Origin: Alphaproteobacteria bacterium
GTDB taxonomy: Bacteria; Pseudomonadota; Alphaproteobacteria; UBA9219; RFNS01
DNA: 64,000 nt
NCBI GenBank assembly: GCA_037200005.1
Contig: JBBCGY010000001.1
Location: 1,379,103 to 1,443,102 of the forward strand
Direction: 5' to 3'
Each line of letters begins with the position of its first letter. The stretch's first letter is position 1. The translations under genes and the position numbers were made by a program. This document shows positions 1 to 9,025 of this stretch, one piece after another. The notes under the pieces are model-generated. The model saw only the letters and a list, made by a program, of their open reading frames with translations. It did no database searches and was not told the DNA's origin.

Positions 1-5
1 CGCTC

Positions 6-1448
6 ATGCTGCATCGTTTTATTCCCGTTCTGGTGGTGTTCCTTCTCGTCGGCGCCATCCCGCTTCACGCTGAAACCCCATCAGCTCGGTGACATCCAAG
101 CCGAAAGAATCCGCGATAACGAAACGTTCAAACAGCTTAGCCTGTTCGCCGACGTTCTGGAGCGCACCCGCGCCGATTATGTCGAAGAAGTCTCCGACGA
201 AAAACTGATCGAATCCGCATCAATGGCATGCTGGTCTCGCTCGATCCGCACTTCGTCATACCTGAACCGTAAAAGTTTCGCCGAGATGCAGACCCAGACC
301 AAGGGCGAATTCGGCGGCCTCGGCCTCGAAGTCACCATGGAAAACGGCCTGGTCAAGGTGGTGTCGCCGATTGACGGCACGCCCGCGGCCAATGCCGGAA
401 TGCAGCGGGCGACCTTATCACCCATATCGACGGCAAGCCGGTGACCGATCTCACGCTGGCCGAAGCGGTTGACCAGATGCGCGGCCCGCAGGGCACCAAG
501 GTCACGCTGACCGTGCGGCGCGGCGGCCTGGTCGGCCAGCCTTTCGACCTGCCCATCACGCGCGCGGTGATCCGCATTCAGTCGGTGCGTTTCCGCGCCG
601 AAGGCAATATCGGTTATATCCGCATCACCACCTTCAACGAGCAAACCCAGACCGGCCTCGACAAGGCCCTCGCCGAACTCGATAAAACCGTCGGCGACAA
701 GCTGATCGGTTATGTCGTCGATCTGCGCAACGATCCGGGCGGGCTGCTCGAACAGGCGGTATCGGTCCGCGGGCACCTTCCTGCCCAAGGGACGCGGAAG
801 TCGTCTCGACCCGCGGCCGCCATACGGAAGACAGCCAGAGCTATACCGGCAAGAGCGGCGACAAGGACCGGCGGCAAGCCGATCGTGGTCCATCATCAAT
901 GGCGGATCGGCCTCGGCTTCGGAAATCGTTGCCGGCGCACTGCAGGACCATCACCGCGCGATCCTCATCGGCACCAAGAGCTTCGGCAAAGGATCGGTGC
1001 AGACCATTATTCCCATCGCCGGATCGGGAGCGATGCGCCTGACCACCGCGCGCTATTACACGCCGTCGGGACGCTCGATCCAGAAACTGGGCATCGAACC
1101 CGACATTCTCGTCCAGCAAGCCAAGCTGGAAGAAATCAACGCCGGAAAAGGCATCAGCGAAGCGGATTTGAAAGGCGCCTTGGCCAACCCCGACAGCGCG
1201 GCGCCGGCCAAGCCGGTCGATCCCGAAGAAAACTCGGAAGAAGACGAGAGTGCCAAAGAGGCCAAGCCGCCCAAGGACAAAGATAAAGACGGCAAAGCCA
1301 AGGACGGCAAGGGCAAGGATGGCAAGGGCAAGGATGGCAAAGATAAAGACGCCGCTAAAAAAGAACCATACGACAACCAATTGGCGCGGGGCGCTAGATC
1401 TCCCTGCGCGGCATCAATCTTTATGAGCAGAAGGCCAAACATCCTTGA
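6..1448 (+). CDS. ctpA: Carboxy-terminal processing protease CtpA (S41 family), frameshifted
   Basis: A periplasmic serine protease of the S41 family that trims C-termini of envelope proteins. Read across frames it has a signal peptide from the ATG at 6 ([16 protein letters not shown]), a PDZ domain ([16 protein letters not shown] onward), the S41 core with [18 protein letters not shown], and the catalytic-serine region [18 protein letters not shown] followed by [12 protein letters not shown]. The C-terminus is a Lys/Asp/Gly-rich tract and then [17 protein letters not shown] before a TGA at 1446. At least eight single-base indels interrupt the frame, near 95, 210, 247, 406, 769, 790, 872, 893 and 1397; each is repaired by adding or removing one base. 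Motifs on both sides are intact, so assembly error is more likely than decay. Followed by the deacetylase-like gene and rppH, a common alphaproteobacterial order. Confidence 0.85.
1272..1357 (+). repeat. Lys/Asp/Gly-coding low-complexity tandem repeat in ctpA
   Basis: A run of imperfect units such as GGCAAGGGCAAGGAT encodes repeated GKGKD/KDK units in the C-terminal tail of the protease. Two adjacent GGCAAGGGCAAGGAT-type units are nearly identical. Such tracts are prone to copy-number change and to assembly error. Confidence 0.7.
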
Positions 1449-1477
1449 CGCCCATCCAATCCGACTCTTGAGTTGCG

Positions 1478-2531
1478 ATGATTATACTGTCTGATTGGCG
1501 CACGACTTTATCCCGCTGGCCCCCACGCGCTTGCCCTTCTGCTGGCGGCAATATGCTGACGCTCGTCATCATGTTGCTGTGGCCCGCACCCGACGCACGG
1601 ACCAAGTACGAGGTCAAGCAAGACATCGCCAAGGCTCCTGAAGCGGCTGAAATCGGCAGCGCCTCCGATTGCGGCAGCCGTTCAAGACATCTCGCCGTCT
1701 CCCGCAGCCGTCATTGCCGATATAGAGCCGGAAGATAAGATTCAGCTGCCCGCCGCACCCGACCCTATCGTCACGGAAAAAACCAAAACCGGCGCGCTTC
1801 CCGTCATCGCCGAAGACGGACGCAAACCCTGGCAGGTTTACGCGCGGCCCTACGCCGCCGTTAAAAGACCGCAGGTTGCCATCGTGATGGGACCCGTAGG
1901 CAATGATCGCGTGGTCACCATGCCGCCATAGAACATCTTCCGGCGCTCGTGACGCTGGCGATTGATGCTCAGGCGTCGGATTTAAACGAATGGTTCACCC
2001 GCGCGCGGCAAAACGGACATGAAACCTTGCTCGCCATTCCCGCCGAGCCGCTGGATTATCCCCAAAGCGATCCGGGCCCCGGCCTTTTATTGTCCGGCGT
2101 CACCGACGCGGAAAATGTCCGCAGGCTTCTGGCTCACCTGGCCAAAGGATCGGGATATATCGGCGTGACGACATTTTCCGGCAGCCGGTTCGTCGGCATG
2201 CCCAAACTGATGCAGCCGGTCGTCGCCGAGATCAGCAAGCGCGGCCTCGGCCTTTTCGGACGCCAAACTGTCGGAGCGCAGCGTGCTGGCTAATCTCGCA
2301 AGTCAGCAGAAAGCGCCGCTTGCGGCCATCGATTTCCGCATCGACGCCGATCTCGCGTCGGAATCCATCGACCAAATTCTGGCGCAGGCGGCGCGTCAGG
2401 CGCAACAGACCGGCAACGCCGTATGCCTGATCGCCCCCACGCCGCTCGCGATCGACCGACTCAATCATTGGGTGGCGGGATTGCGCGCTTCGGGCATAAG
2501 ACTGGCGCCGCTTTCGGCCATGCTGCATTAA
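1478..2531 (+). CDS. Divergent polysaccharide deacetylase (YibQ/DUF610 type), frameshifted
   Basis: Belongs to the divergent polysaccharide deacetylase family, envelope proteins of uncertain activity found next to ctpA and rppH. After frame repair it has a short cytoplasmic start, one N-terminal membrane segment ([20 protein letters not shown]), a low-complexity linker, then the conserved domain: [45 protein letters not shown] and the C-terminal [18 protein letters not shown] region. Frameshifts lie near 1530-1555, 1661, 1920 and 2275. The stop TAA overlaps the rppH start by one base (TAATG), which suggests translational coupling. Family assignment is firm; the reaction is not known. Confidence 0.75.
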
Positions 2532-3086
2532 TGACGGCGACCCCTTCCAAAAAAAACCGCGACTTACGATCCCGGCGACGGACTGAGTCCGTACCGACAG
2601 GGCGTCATGCTGTTTTTGTTCGACCGGCGCGGCTTGATTTTCTGCGGCAAGCGCCGCGACAGCGATCCCGCGAAAAGCGGCGAAGGCTGGCAAGTGCCGC
2701 AAGGCGGCATCGACCAAGGCGAAACTCTGGAAGCCGCGGTCGCTCGCGAATTGAAAGAGGAAGTCGGCGCGCATGTCGCCGCGCGGATCATCGCCGCCGC
2801 GCCCAAACCCATGTTCTACGATTTCCCGGATTTCCTGGGCAGCCGCAAGGCGTTCAACGGAAAATATCGCGGCCAGATGCAGCACGCCTTCCTGTTGTTT
2901 TATTCCGGCGACGGCGGCGATATCGACATCAGCCATAGCGCGGACGGCGAGCCGCCGGAATTTTCCGCCTATGACTGGAAAACGCCGGAACAAATCAGGA
3001 GCCTGATCGTCGTCTTCAAGCGCCCGCTTTACGACCATGCGCTCGATTATTTCGAGCCGATGATCGCGGAATATAACGCCCGGTAA
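2531..3086 (+). CDS. rppH: RNA pyrophosphohydrolase RppH (Nudix), one frameshift
   Basis: Removes pyrophosphate from the 5' end of triphosphorylated RNA and so starts mRNA decay. The Nudix box is complete: GGIDQGETLEAAVARELKEE followed by VG. The RppH-typical features FYDFPDFL and KYRGQMQHAFLLFY follow. The start is the ATG at 2531, overlapping the upstream stop; the N-terminus then reads [20 protein letters not shown] if the A8 run at 2549-2556 is shortened to A7. The A8/A7 slip is the only disruption, so a homopolymer sequencing error is the simplest reading, though a phase-variable tract cannot be excluded. The 3' end overlaps the convergent amidase gene by 40 bases. Confidence 0.85.
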
Positions 3087-3769
3087 AGCCGCAACCGCGC
3101 CGCCGTTCCGGCGTTAGGCAATCCCGTCAGATTGTCCTGATGCCAATGCCGCTGAAAAGCGAGCAGGCACAGACGCAGTTCGCGGTCGTATTCTCCGGCC
3201 TCGGGGCACTCATAACCGATTTGCCGCAAAGACCGCCTGATCTCCGCAATATCCATCGCGCCTTCATGTTCCGCCGCCGGTTCGCCCCACAGGCCGATGC
3301 CGCGCGCGGCCAATGCCTTCCATGGAAAATATTCGCCGGGGTCTTCTTTGCGCATCGGCGCGATATCGCTATGCCCGATAATATTGGATGCGGGAACGGC
3401 GTGGCGGTGCATGATATCCAGAATCAGGTCTCCGCATACTCCGATCTGCGCGTCCGGAAAAGTCTCATAGCCGAATTGGTGCCCGCGATTGACCAGCTCG
3501 ATGCCGACCGAGACGCCGTTCATGTCGCGCTCGCCGCGCCAGAATGACTGCCCGGCATGCCATGCGCGCTTATCCTCGCCGACGAATTGCCAGATTTTTC
3601 CGTCGCGCTCGATCATGTAATGGGAGCTGGCTTTGGCCGCGGGATCGCACAGGCGGTGACGCGCCGCGTCGGCGCTTTCCATGCCGGTATAATGCAGGAT
3701 CACATATTGAACGGCCTTGCCGTCCGCCCGCTCATCCCAGTTCGGAGAATCCTGGCGGACAATCTGCAT
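3047..3769 (-). CDS. N-acetylmuramoyl-L-alanine amidase (Amidase_2) with peptidoglycan-binding domain
   Basis: Cleaves the amide bond between N-acetylmuramic acid and the stem peptide in peptidoglycan turnover or recycling. The Amidase_2 fold is clear: VQYVILHYTG (first zinc histidine), HYMIERDGKIWQFV, AWHAGQSFWRG, NGVSVGIELVN and the second metal/catalytic stretch IIGHSDIAPMRKEDPG. The last 70 residues (IRRSLRQIGYECPEAGEYDR, LLAFQRHWH) match a PG_binding_1-like repeat. This two-domain plan resembles AmiD more than AmpD. No signal peptide is visible, so a cytoplasmic recycling role is possible. Start chosen at the ATG at 3769, 3 bases after the djlA stop; an ATG at 3796 would overlap djlA. 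Probably co-transcribed with djlA. Confidence 0.8.
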   Translation of the reverse strand: MQIVRQDSPNWDERADGKAVQYVILHYTGMESADAARHRLCDPAAKASSHYMIERDGKIWQFVGEDKRAWHAGQSFWRGERDMNGVSVGIELVNRGHQFGYETFPDAQIGVCGDLILDIMHRHAVPASNIIGHSDIAPMRKEDPGEYFPWKALAARGIGLWGEPAAEHEGAMDIAEIRRSLRQIGYECPEAGEYDRELRLCLLAFQRHWHQDNLTGLPNAGTAARLRLYRALYSAIIGSK

Positions 3770-3771
3770 GC

Positions 3772-4574
3772 TCAGGTCATCCCCCGCGCTTTGCATATCT
3801 GGTCATAGGCGGCGTTGATGCGTTTCATTTTCTCGGTGGCCACCGACACGAACTCGGCGGCCATGCCCGCCGCCACGAGCTTGTCGGGATGATGCTCGAC
3901 GATAAGCCTGCGGTAAGCCGCCTTGACCGCCGCCGGGGTGCTGGCGGGCGTAACGCCGAGAATCCTGTATGGGTCGTCCACGGCCTCGGCGGATGGCCGG
4001 CCGGGTTTTTTGCCGCTGCCGGTGGCCGGGGAATGCGCCGCTACGCGCCGCGATCAGGCTGAATTCGTAGGGGCTGAACCCGAAAATGCGCGCGACATCG
4101 CGCAGAAATCTTTCTTCCCTCGGGAACGATGCCCGCATCCGCCGCGGCAATGAGCATCAGGCCGGTCAGAAGCTCTTCCAGCACGGCAGGCCGGGCATGA
4201 AACAGGCGGGCAAGCTGCGCGGCGTAAGCTTCATAGCCCGCCGCGTCCTGCCGCGCCTGATCGAACAGCGCGCCGATTTGCGCTTCATGCTGCGACGGAA
4301 TCTGGAAAACGCGCTTGAACGCCTCGATCTCGCTGCGGGTGACTTTGCCGTCGACCTTGGCCATTTTCGCCCCCAGCACCACGATGCCGACGGTAAACGC
4401 GACCTGATCCATATTGCCGCCGATATTAATTCCGGCGGCATGGGCGTCGCGCAGAAAATCCTGATTGTTCCGGCTGAGCCGGACGTCGGCATAATGCCCG
4501 GCCATCAAACCCAGAACGAGGCCGGGAAAGCCGAATATCGCTCCCACGGCGCTGCCGAAGATTTTTCCGATCAT
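3772..4574 (-). CDS. djlA: DjlA-like membrane co-chaperone (TerB + J domain), frameshifted
   Basis: Membrane-anchored DnaK partner. The N-terminus is a glycine-rich membrane segment (MIGKIFGSAVGAIFGFPG, LVLGLMAGHYADVRL), followed by a TerB-like helical domain (GIVVLGAKMAKVDGKVTRSE, AFKRVFQIP) and a C-terminal J domain ending the protein: DPYRILGVTPAST, AAYRRLIVEHHPDKL with the HPD motif. Two single-base indels break it: an extra G near 4120 (PEEERFLRDVARIFGFSPYE is restored without it) and one near 4047 in the linker before the J domain. The order membrane segment, TerB, J domain is that of DjlA. It is transcribed away from irr, and a full-consensus sigma-54 site lies upstream inside irr. Confidence 0.8.
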
Positions 4575-4685
4575 CGTATCTGTCCAAAACCCATTCGGCC
4601 AAAAACCTATCCGGCTTGTGCCTGCGTCCAATCTGCTATACTCTAGCATAATGATCCTATTTGGCGGAATCCTCGGCGGGCGGCA

Positions 4686-5105
4686 ATGAAAACCTCCGAA
4701 AATCATGCAACCGGCGTGCCAGTCGCGGCGCTTTTGTCCCGCGCCGGGATACGCCCTACAAAGCAGCGCATAGCGCTGGGCCAGCTGCTGTTCGACGGCA
4801 AGGACCGGCATATCACCGCCGAACAGCTGCATGACGCCGCACGCAGCCACGGCCATACCATGGCGCTGGCGACAGTTTATAACAGCCTGCATCAGTTCAC
4901 GGCGGCAGGACTGCTGCGGCAGGTTGTGGTCGACGCCACGAAAGTCTATTTCGACACCAATACCGGCCACCATCATCATTTCTTCGATCCGGGCACGGGA
5001 TCGCTGGCCGATGTGCCGGGAGAAGCCGTGCGGATCGAGCGGCTGCCGTCGCCCCCCGAAGGGCGCAGCATCGATCATGTCGATGTGATTATCCGCCTGC
5101 GCTGA
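4686..5105 (+). CDS. irr: Iron response regulator Irr (Fur family)
   Basis: A Fur-superfamily transcription factor that in alphaproteobacteria reports iron status through heme and represses or activates iron-use genes. The winged-helix half holds GIRPTKQRIALGQLLF, HITAEQLHDAARSHGH and LATVYNSLHQFTAAGLL. The run GHHHHFF is the Irr-type histidine motif linked in characterised Irr proteins to heme or metal sensing. The length of 139 residues is normal. The ATG at 4686 is the only start that keeps the whole winged helix; the preceding sequence GGCGGGCGGCA gives a weak ribosome site. The divergent neighbour is djlA. Confidence 0.88.
   Translation: MKTSENHATGVPVAALLSRAGIRPTKQRIALGQLLFDGKDRHITAEQLHDAARSHGHTMALATVYNSLHQFTAAGLLRQVVVDATKVYFDTNTGHHHHFFDPGTGSLADVPGEAVRIERLPSPPEGRSIDHVDVIIRLR
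4705..4722 (-). promoter_or_regulatory. Candidate sigma-54 promoter reading toward djlA and the amidase
   Basis: The minus strand reads CTGGCACGCCGGTTGCAT. It matches the RpoN consensus TGGCACG-N4-TTGCA at all 12 fixed positions, with GG-N10-GC spacing. It lies inside the first codons of irr, antisense to it, and predicts a start near 4695, about 120 bases before djlA. No activator site was identified, so function is inferred. Confidence 0.55.
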
Positions 5106-5115
5106 TCCTGTTCTC

Positions 5116-5907
5116 ATGGCAAAATCTCTCTGGCTGGCGGTTCTGTTCTCTCTTGCCGCGCTGACCGCGATCCGGCCCGAAACCGATCTTCTTGTATCGC
5201 GCTGGTTTTATACGCCGGGCAACGCGCCCGACGAAAGATTTCCGCTGCGCTTCTGGGGCGTCACGGACATGATCCACACCCTCGCCGTCAATATGTGGAT
5301 GCCAATGGCGGCGATCCTGGCCGGGGGGCTGCTTTGGGCCGTCCGGCGCAAGAAGTCGCCGCGCGCCTGGCTGTTTCTTTTGCTGGTTCTTTTGATAGGC
5401 CCAGGCCTTGTCGCCAATGCCGTGCTGAAGGACCATTGGGGGCGCGCGCGTCCGGCGCAGGTGCAAGAATTCGGCGGCGGCGCGATCTTCACGCCCTATT
5501 GGCAGATCGCGGATCAATGCCGCGACAATTGCTCCTTCATCGCGGGCGACGGCGCTTTCGGCTTCGTACTGCCCGCGCTCGGCCTGGTGCTGGCAAGGCG
5601 GCGCACCTGGTTCTGGAGCGGAATAACCGCCGGAATTATCATGGGCGGCAACCGCATCGTCATGGGATCGCATTTCATGTCCGATGTCGTGCTGGCGGCG
5701 CTGCTGATGCTGCTGACGATGCTGTTGCTCCATGCCGCGATCTACGGCCCGCGCGCGACCCGGGCAGGCATGGCGGGAAATTTAGCCTATTTTACTTCTT
5801 CTCTTCCTCAGCCATCAAATCGTCAATCAGCCAGCCCTGGAACAATTCGACGCCGAGTTTCCGGCCGATATCCAGGGCGGCTTCGTTGTCGCAGCGATAG
5901 AAGATGA
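5116..5907 (+). CDS. PAP2-family membrane phosphatase
   Basis: Integral inner-membrane phosphatase of the PAP2 superfamily, which removes phosphate from lipid substrates such as undecaprenyl pyrophosphate, phosphatidylglycerol phosphate or lipid A. About six membrane segments. The three phosphatase motifs can be placed: KDHWGRARP (105-113), SFIAGDGA (140-147, in place of the usual PSGH) and NRIVMGSHFMSDV (179-191). The histidine of the second motif is replaced by Asp-Gly, as in some LpxE/LpxF-like members; the third-motif Arg180, His186 and Asp190 are kept. The frame runs 116 bases into the convergent EAL-like gene and its last 40 residues look unnatural. One base change would end it at the TAG at 5783-5785, so an indel near 5770 is suspected. 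Substrate unknown. Confidence 0.7.
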   Translation: MAKSLWLAVLFSLAALTAIRPETDLLVSRWFYTPGNAPDERFPLRFWGVTDMIHTLAVNMWMPMAAILAGGLLWAVRRKKSPRAWLFLLLVLLIGPGLVANAVLKDHWGRARPAQVQEFGGGAIFTPYWQIADQCRDNCSFIAGDGAFGFVLPALGLVLARRRTWFWSGITAGIIMGGNRIVMGSHFMSDVVLAALLMLLTMLLLHAAIYGPRATRAGMAGNLAYFTSSLPQPSNRQSASPGTIRRRVSGRYPGRLRCRSDRR

Positions 5908-7018
5908 TTTTCTCGCGCGGCAAAGCCTGCATGGCCTGCAGCACGCCGGGATCGCTCAGCGGCGCGATGACATCCTTGCTGACGCGGATTTTGTAGTAGT
6001 CGGCATCGAACTTAGCGACATTCAAATAAGTCAGCAATGCGGGATGCAGCGCGTCGAGCGTGACCTGGAATTTTTCCTGCCGCAGCAAATCGATCGCGGT
6101 AAGCGTCGTATCCAGGTTCAGCAGCAAATCGCCGCGATTGATCTCAAACCCGATCTGGCGGCGGCGCTCGACCGGCACCGCCTTGGTGAATTTGGCGAAG
6201 GGCGCGCCCAGCACGCTCTCGACGGCGATATTCAGGTTGATCATGCCCGCGGCTAGGCTTTCCGGGCGATCGGCGAACTGATTCAACAGCCGATGGTCAA
6301 GGGCGCTGCATAATTCCATGAACAGGCGTTCGGGCGTCCGGATATCCAGGCGCGGAAAACGCTCGCGCTTGAGCTCGTCGACGGCGACGAAATATTCCGC
6401 CCCCGCGACTTGCCATTCGCCGCCCGCATGACGGTAGATAGGCTGATGGCGCACATAACGGCGAATGTCGATTTCCTCGAACAGCTTTTCGATCTGGTTG
6501 AGCGTCCAGACGGTCAGAGGCCCGCGCACGGAATCGCTTTGCAGCGCGAGTTCGGGGCTTGGGTTGGCCGAACCGATTTGCGAAGCGGCGCGCGCCGCTT
6601 CGATATAATGATTGCTGCGCTCGCGGATTTGCGGATAGCCGCCGGGCAATTCATAGACATGGATCAATTGAGCGGCGGCATCGCCGCCCGTTTCGGGACA
6701 CGTTACCGCCGCCGTGATTCGCTCAATGGTTTCGGCGCGCGGCCTTCCCCCCGCGAGCGGCGCGACCACGAAGCCATCTCCATTGGACATGAAGTGGAGT
6801 TCAGCGCCCTGCTGCTTTGTGGCCTCGGCCAATTGCCGCTGCAATCGCTCTTTCAACTCCAGATCGGCATGCAAAGCCGCGATGGACGCAAAGGTAATAT
6901 TCACGACAAGATAGGGCACGCCCTGGCGATGCCTATGGCGCAGGCGCATGATGAAATCCTGCTCCCGCACCATATCGCCCGGCATGGCCTTCACATCGTC
7001 GACTTCCCATACGCGCAT
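5792..7018 (-). CDS. Degenerate EAL-domain protein
   Basis: A 408-residue soluble protein. The C-terminal 230 residues follow an EAL (c-di-GMP phosphodiesterase) domain in outline: FMELCSALDHRLLNQF, MINLNIAVESVLG, IGFEINRGDLLLN, FQVTLDALHPALLTYLNVA, FDADYYKIRVS, IIFYRCDNEAALDIGRKLGV and FQGWLIDDLM. The catalytic signature EAL/EVL is missing and the usual DDFG is DALH. The N-terminal 170 residues (LVVNITFASIAALHADLELK) are not recognised. Loss of metal ligands argues against phosphodiesterase activity; a binding or scaffold role is inferred. Start at the ATG at 7018, though its ribosome site is weak. Confidence 0.65.
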   Translation of the reverse strand: MRVWEVDDVKAMPGDMVREQDFIMRLRHRHRQGVPYLVVNITFASIAALHADLELKERLQRQLAEATKQQGAELHFMSNGDGFVVAPLAGGRPRAETIERITAAVTCPETGGDAAAQLIHVYELPGGYPQIRERSNHYIEAARAASQIGSANPSPELALQSDSVRGPLTVWTLNQIEKLFEEIDIRRYVRHQPIYRHAGGEWQVAGAEYFVAVDELKRERFPRLDIRTPERLFMELCSALDHRLLNQFADRPESLAAGMINLNIAVESVLGAPFAKFTKAVPVERRRQIGFEINRGDLLLNLDTTLTAIDLLRQEKFQVTLDALHPALLTYLNVAKFDADYYKIRVSKDVIAPLSDPGVLQAMQALPREKIIFYRCDNEAALDIGRKLGVELFQGWLIDDLMAEEEKK

Positions 7019-7221
7019 AGACTGCAGGGTAGCATTTGTTTTCCTAACCAGTTGTTAACCCGCCGAATGGCGGCCCGAAAGTAAAATTGTCGTTGCACCC
7101 GCCCCCACTTCCCGATATAAACCCCCTCACACACAACAGCTTGCTTCGCATAGCCGTCCGGTTCAAAGGACGGGGGCATTTCGCACCTGCAAAGCCAGCA
7201 TTAACCCTCTAGGGAGTCCGC

Positions 7222-7791
7222 ATGGCAGCTTCGGTTTTGTCCTCTTCGGTTCAGAATGTTTTGATTTTAGTGGCAAGTGGCGTTGATGAGGTACAATTAA
7301 CCGAGATGCAGCGGGCCTTGATCAAGGTTGGCGCCAAATTCCGCGTCGTGGCGCCGGAACAAGGGCTGGTGAATGGCTGGCATGACAATGCCTGGGGTCA
7401 TTATTTTCCCGTCGACCAGACGGTCGGCGAAGCGCTCGGATCGGATTTCGATATCCTGGTGCTGCCGGGCGGCGAGCGCAGCGCGCATAAGCTGAAGCAG
7501 AATCTCCATACCCGCCGGATCATCAACCATTTCCTCGACGCGAATAAGCCGATCTCGGCCATCGGCGAAGGCGTCGGCCTGCTGGCGCTCGGCACCCGTT
7601 GCGGCGGCCGCACCGTCTCGGCTCTCCCTGCTCTCGCCGCCGACCTTGCCGCGGCGCAAATATCCGTCGCGGCGGATGAAACGATCGCCATCGACGGCAA
7701 TCTGCTCACCGCGCAAGGCCCCGCCGCCGTGGCATGGATCGCGATGCTGATCGAGCGCATGACCGCTCCCGAAGTGCGGCAGGCGGCCTAA
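7222..7791 (+). CDS. DJ-1/PfpI-family protein without the nucleophilic cysteine
   Basis: The 189-residue protein has the DJ-1/PfpI fold: an N-terminal strand VLILVASGVDEVQLTE, the alternating core FRVVAPEQG, DFDILVLPGGERSA (LPGG at 81-84) and the nucleophile-elbow region ISAIGEGVGLLALG. In active members the elbow reads A-I-C-H-G; here it is A-I-G-E-G (114-117), so both the catalytic Cys and the following His are replaced. The glutamate that normally supports the cysteine is also not clear. A strong ribosome site (AGGGAG, 6 bases before ATG) fixes the start. It is convergent with ctaA (4-base overlap). Catalysis is unlikely; a structural or sensing role is a guess. Confidence 0.65.
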   Translation: MAASVLSSSVQNVLILVASGVDEVQLTEMQRALIKVGAKFRVVAPEQGLVNGWHDNAWGHYFPVDQTVGEALGSDFDILVLPGGERSAHKLKQNLHTRRIINHFLDANKPISAIGEGVGLLALGTRCGGRTVSALPALAADLAAAQISVAADETIAIDGNLLTAQGPAAVAWIAMLIERMTAPEVRQAA

Positions 7792-8819
7792 ACTTTATCG
7801 GGATATAGCTGCCGCAAATTGACGATGACAAGCGTCAGCGTCAGAATCGCCCCCGCTTGATGCAGGGCCGCCAGAACGATATTCGCGTGGGTCAGCAGCG
7901 TGGCGATGCCAAGGGCAAGCTGCAAAGCGAGCATATGCGCGAGCGCGATGGCCCAGCGCCTTGACGGTTTCGACGGCGCATTCCGCAGCAGCCTCCAGCA
8001 CCATGTCCATAAAACGCCCGCCGTGCCGATCGCGAGAACGCGGTGCATGAATTGCACCAGCGCGGCATTGTCGAAAAAATTGATCCATAGCGGCCTTATC
8101 GTCCATGCCGCCGCGGGAACGATCTCGCCATCCATCAGCGGGAAGGTATTATAAACCCATCCCGCCTTCAGCCCGGCGACCATAGCGCCCCATGAAATCG
8201 TTACGGCCAGCAAGGCAAGCCCTGTCCAGCCGTGCTGCCGCATGACGCCGCGCGCCGGATGGTTTTCCTTGCCGGTTTCTTGGCGCAGCAACAGCCCGCA
8301 GGCAATCCATAGCAAATAAGCATAAATGCCTAGCGCCAGAACAAGATGCAGCGCCAGCCGAATATGGGCTGACATAGACGCGCTCGCTCAGGCCGCTTGC
8401 CACCATGAACCATCCGACGGCGCCTTGCAGCCGCCAAGCACGAGGCCGAGCCATAGCTTGCCCGTCATATCCGGGGAAATTTTCCGGCGTAACAGGAAAT
8501 AAAAGAACGGCAACGCGTAAACTACACCAATCAGCCTGCCCCATAGCCGGTGCAGCCATTCCCAGAAATAAATCGCCTTGAAATTATCGAGGCTCATGCC
8601 CTGATTGAGCATCTGATACTGGGGAATTTTTTGGTAAGCGGCAAAAGCCTGCTGCCATGCCGCATCGTTCAACGGCGGCATGATCCCGGCTATCGGCGCC
8701 CATTCGGTGATCGACAATCCGGATTCCGTCAGCCGGGTCACGGCGCCGATGACCGCCATGGCGAAAATCATGGCGCAGCAGAGCAGCAGCCAATGGGCGA
8801 TGGGTTTCACGTCGTTCAT
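7788..8819 (-). CDS. ctaA: Heme A synthase CtaA/COX15, frameshifted
   Basis: Oxidises heme O to heme A for cytochrome c oxidase; an eight-helix inner-membrane enzyme. Recognised stretches: AVIGAVTRLTESGLSITEW, IYFWEWLHRLWGRLIGVVYA (heme-ligand His), LQGAVGWFMVASGLSERVYV, VSPYRLALHL, FPLMDGEIVP, LVQFMHRVLAIGT and LAALHQAGAILTLTLV. Two indels break it: near 8432 between GLVLGG and LQGAVGW, and one extra T near 8366 inside SPYRLALHL. The start is uncertain. ATG 8819 (MNDVKPIAHWLL) gives the usual family N-terminus, but the frame is open to 8879 and to 9029, where an ATG overlaps the upstream stop. The residues between 9029 and 8819 contain one extra hydrophobic segment not typical of CtaA and could be a separate small membrane peptide. 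Confidence 0.83.
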
Positions 8820-9025
8820 GATAATGGCATGGAACCTGTTCAGAAATCTTGTCAGGCGCGGCCCCAGATATTTATCCATGCTGCGCCTGCGCTCATAGCG
8901 CGCCAATCCGCGGCGCAGAGCGATTACCAGAGCGGCGATTCCCAGTGCGGCCGGCAACGGCCATTGCAATTGCGCCGGCAGGAAGGAGCTCGCGATGATA
9001 GCGAAGTTAGCCATCATGCTCCCCG

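Noticed and set aside
841..1442. Long minus-strand frames opposite the end of ctpA, rich in Leu/Ala/Phe
   Set aside because: They are the reverse of the Lys/Asp/Gly repeat and the protease core; the plus strand carries clear S41 motifs.
1467..1485. TGAGTTGCGATGATTAT at the start of the YibQ-type gene recurs at 14842-14858
   Set aside because: A 17-base match within 64 kb can occur by chance about one time in ten. One copy is a coding start and no further copy was seen, so a dispersed repeat is not supported.
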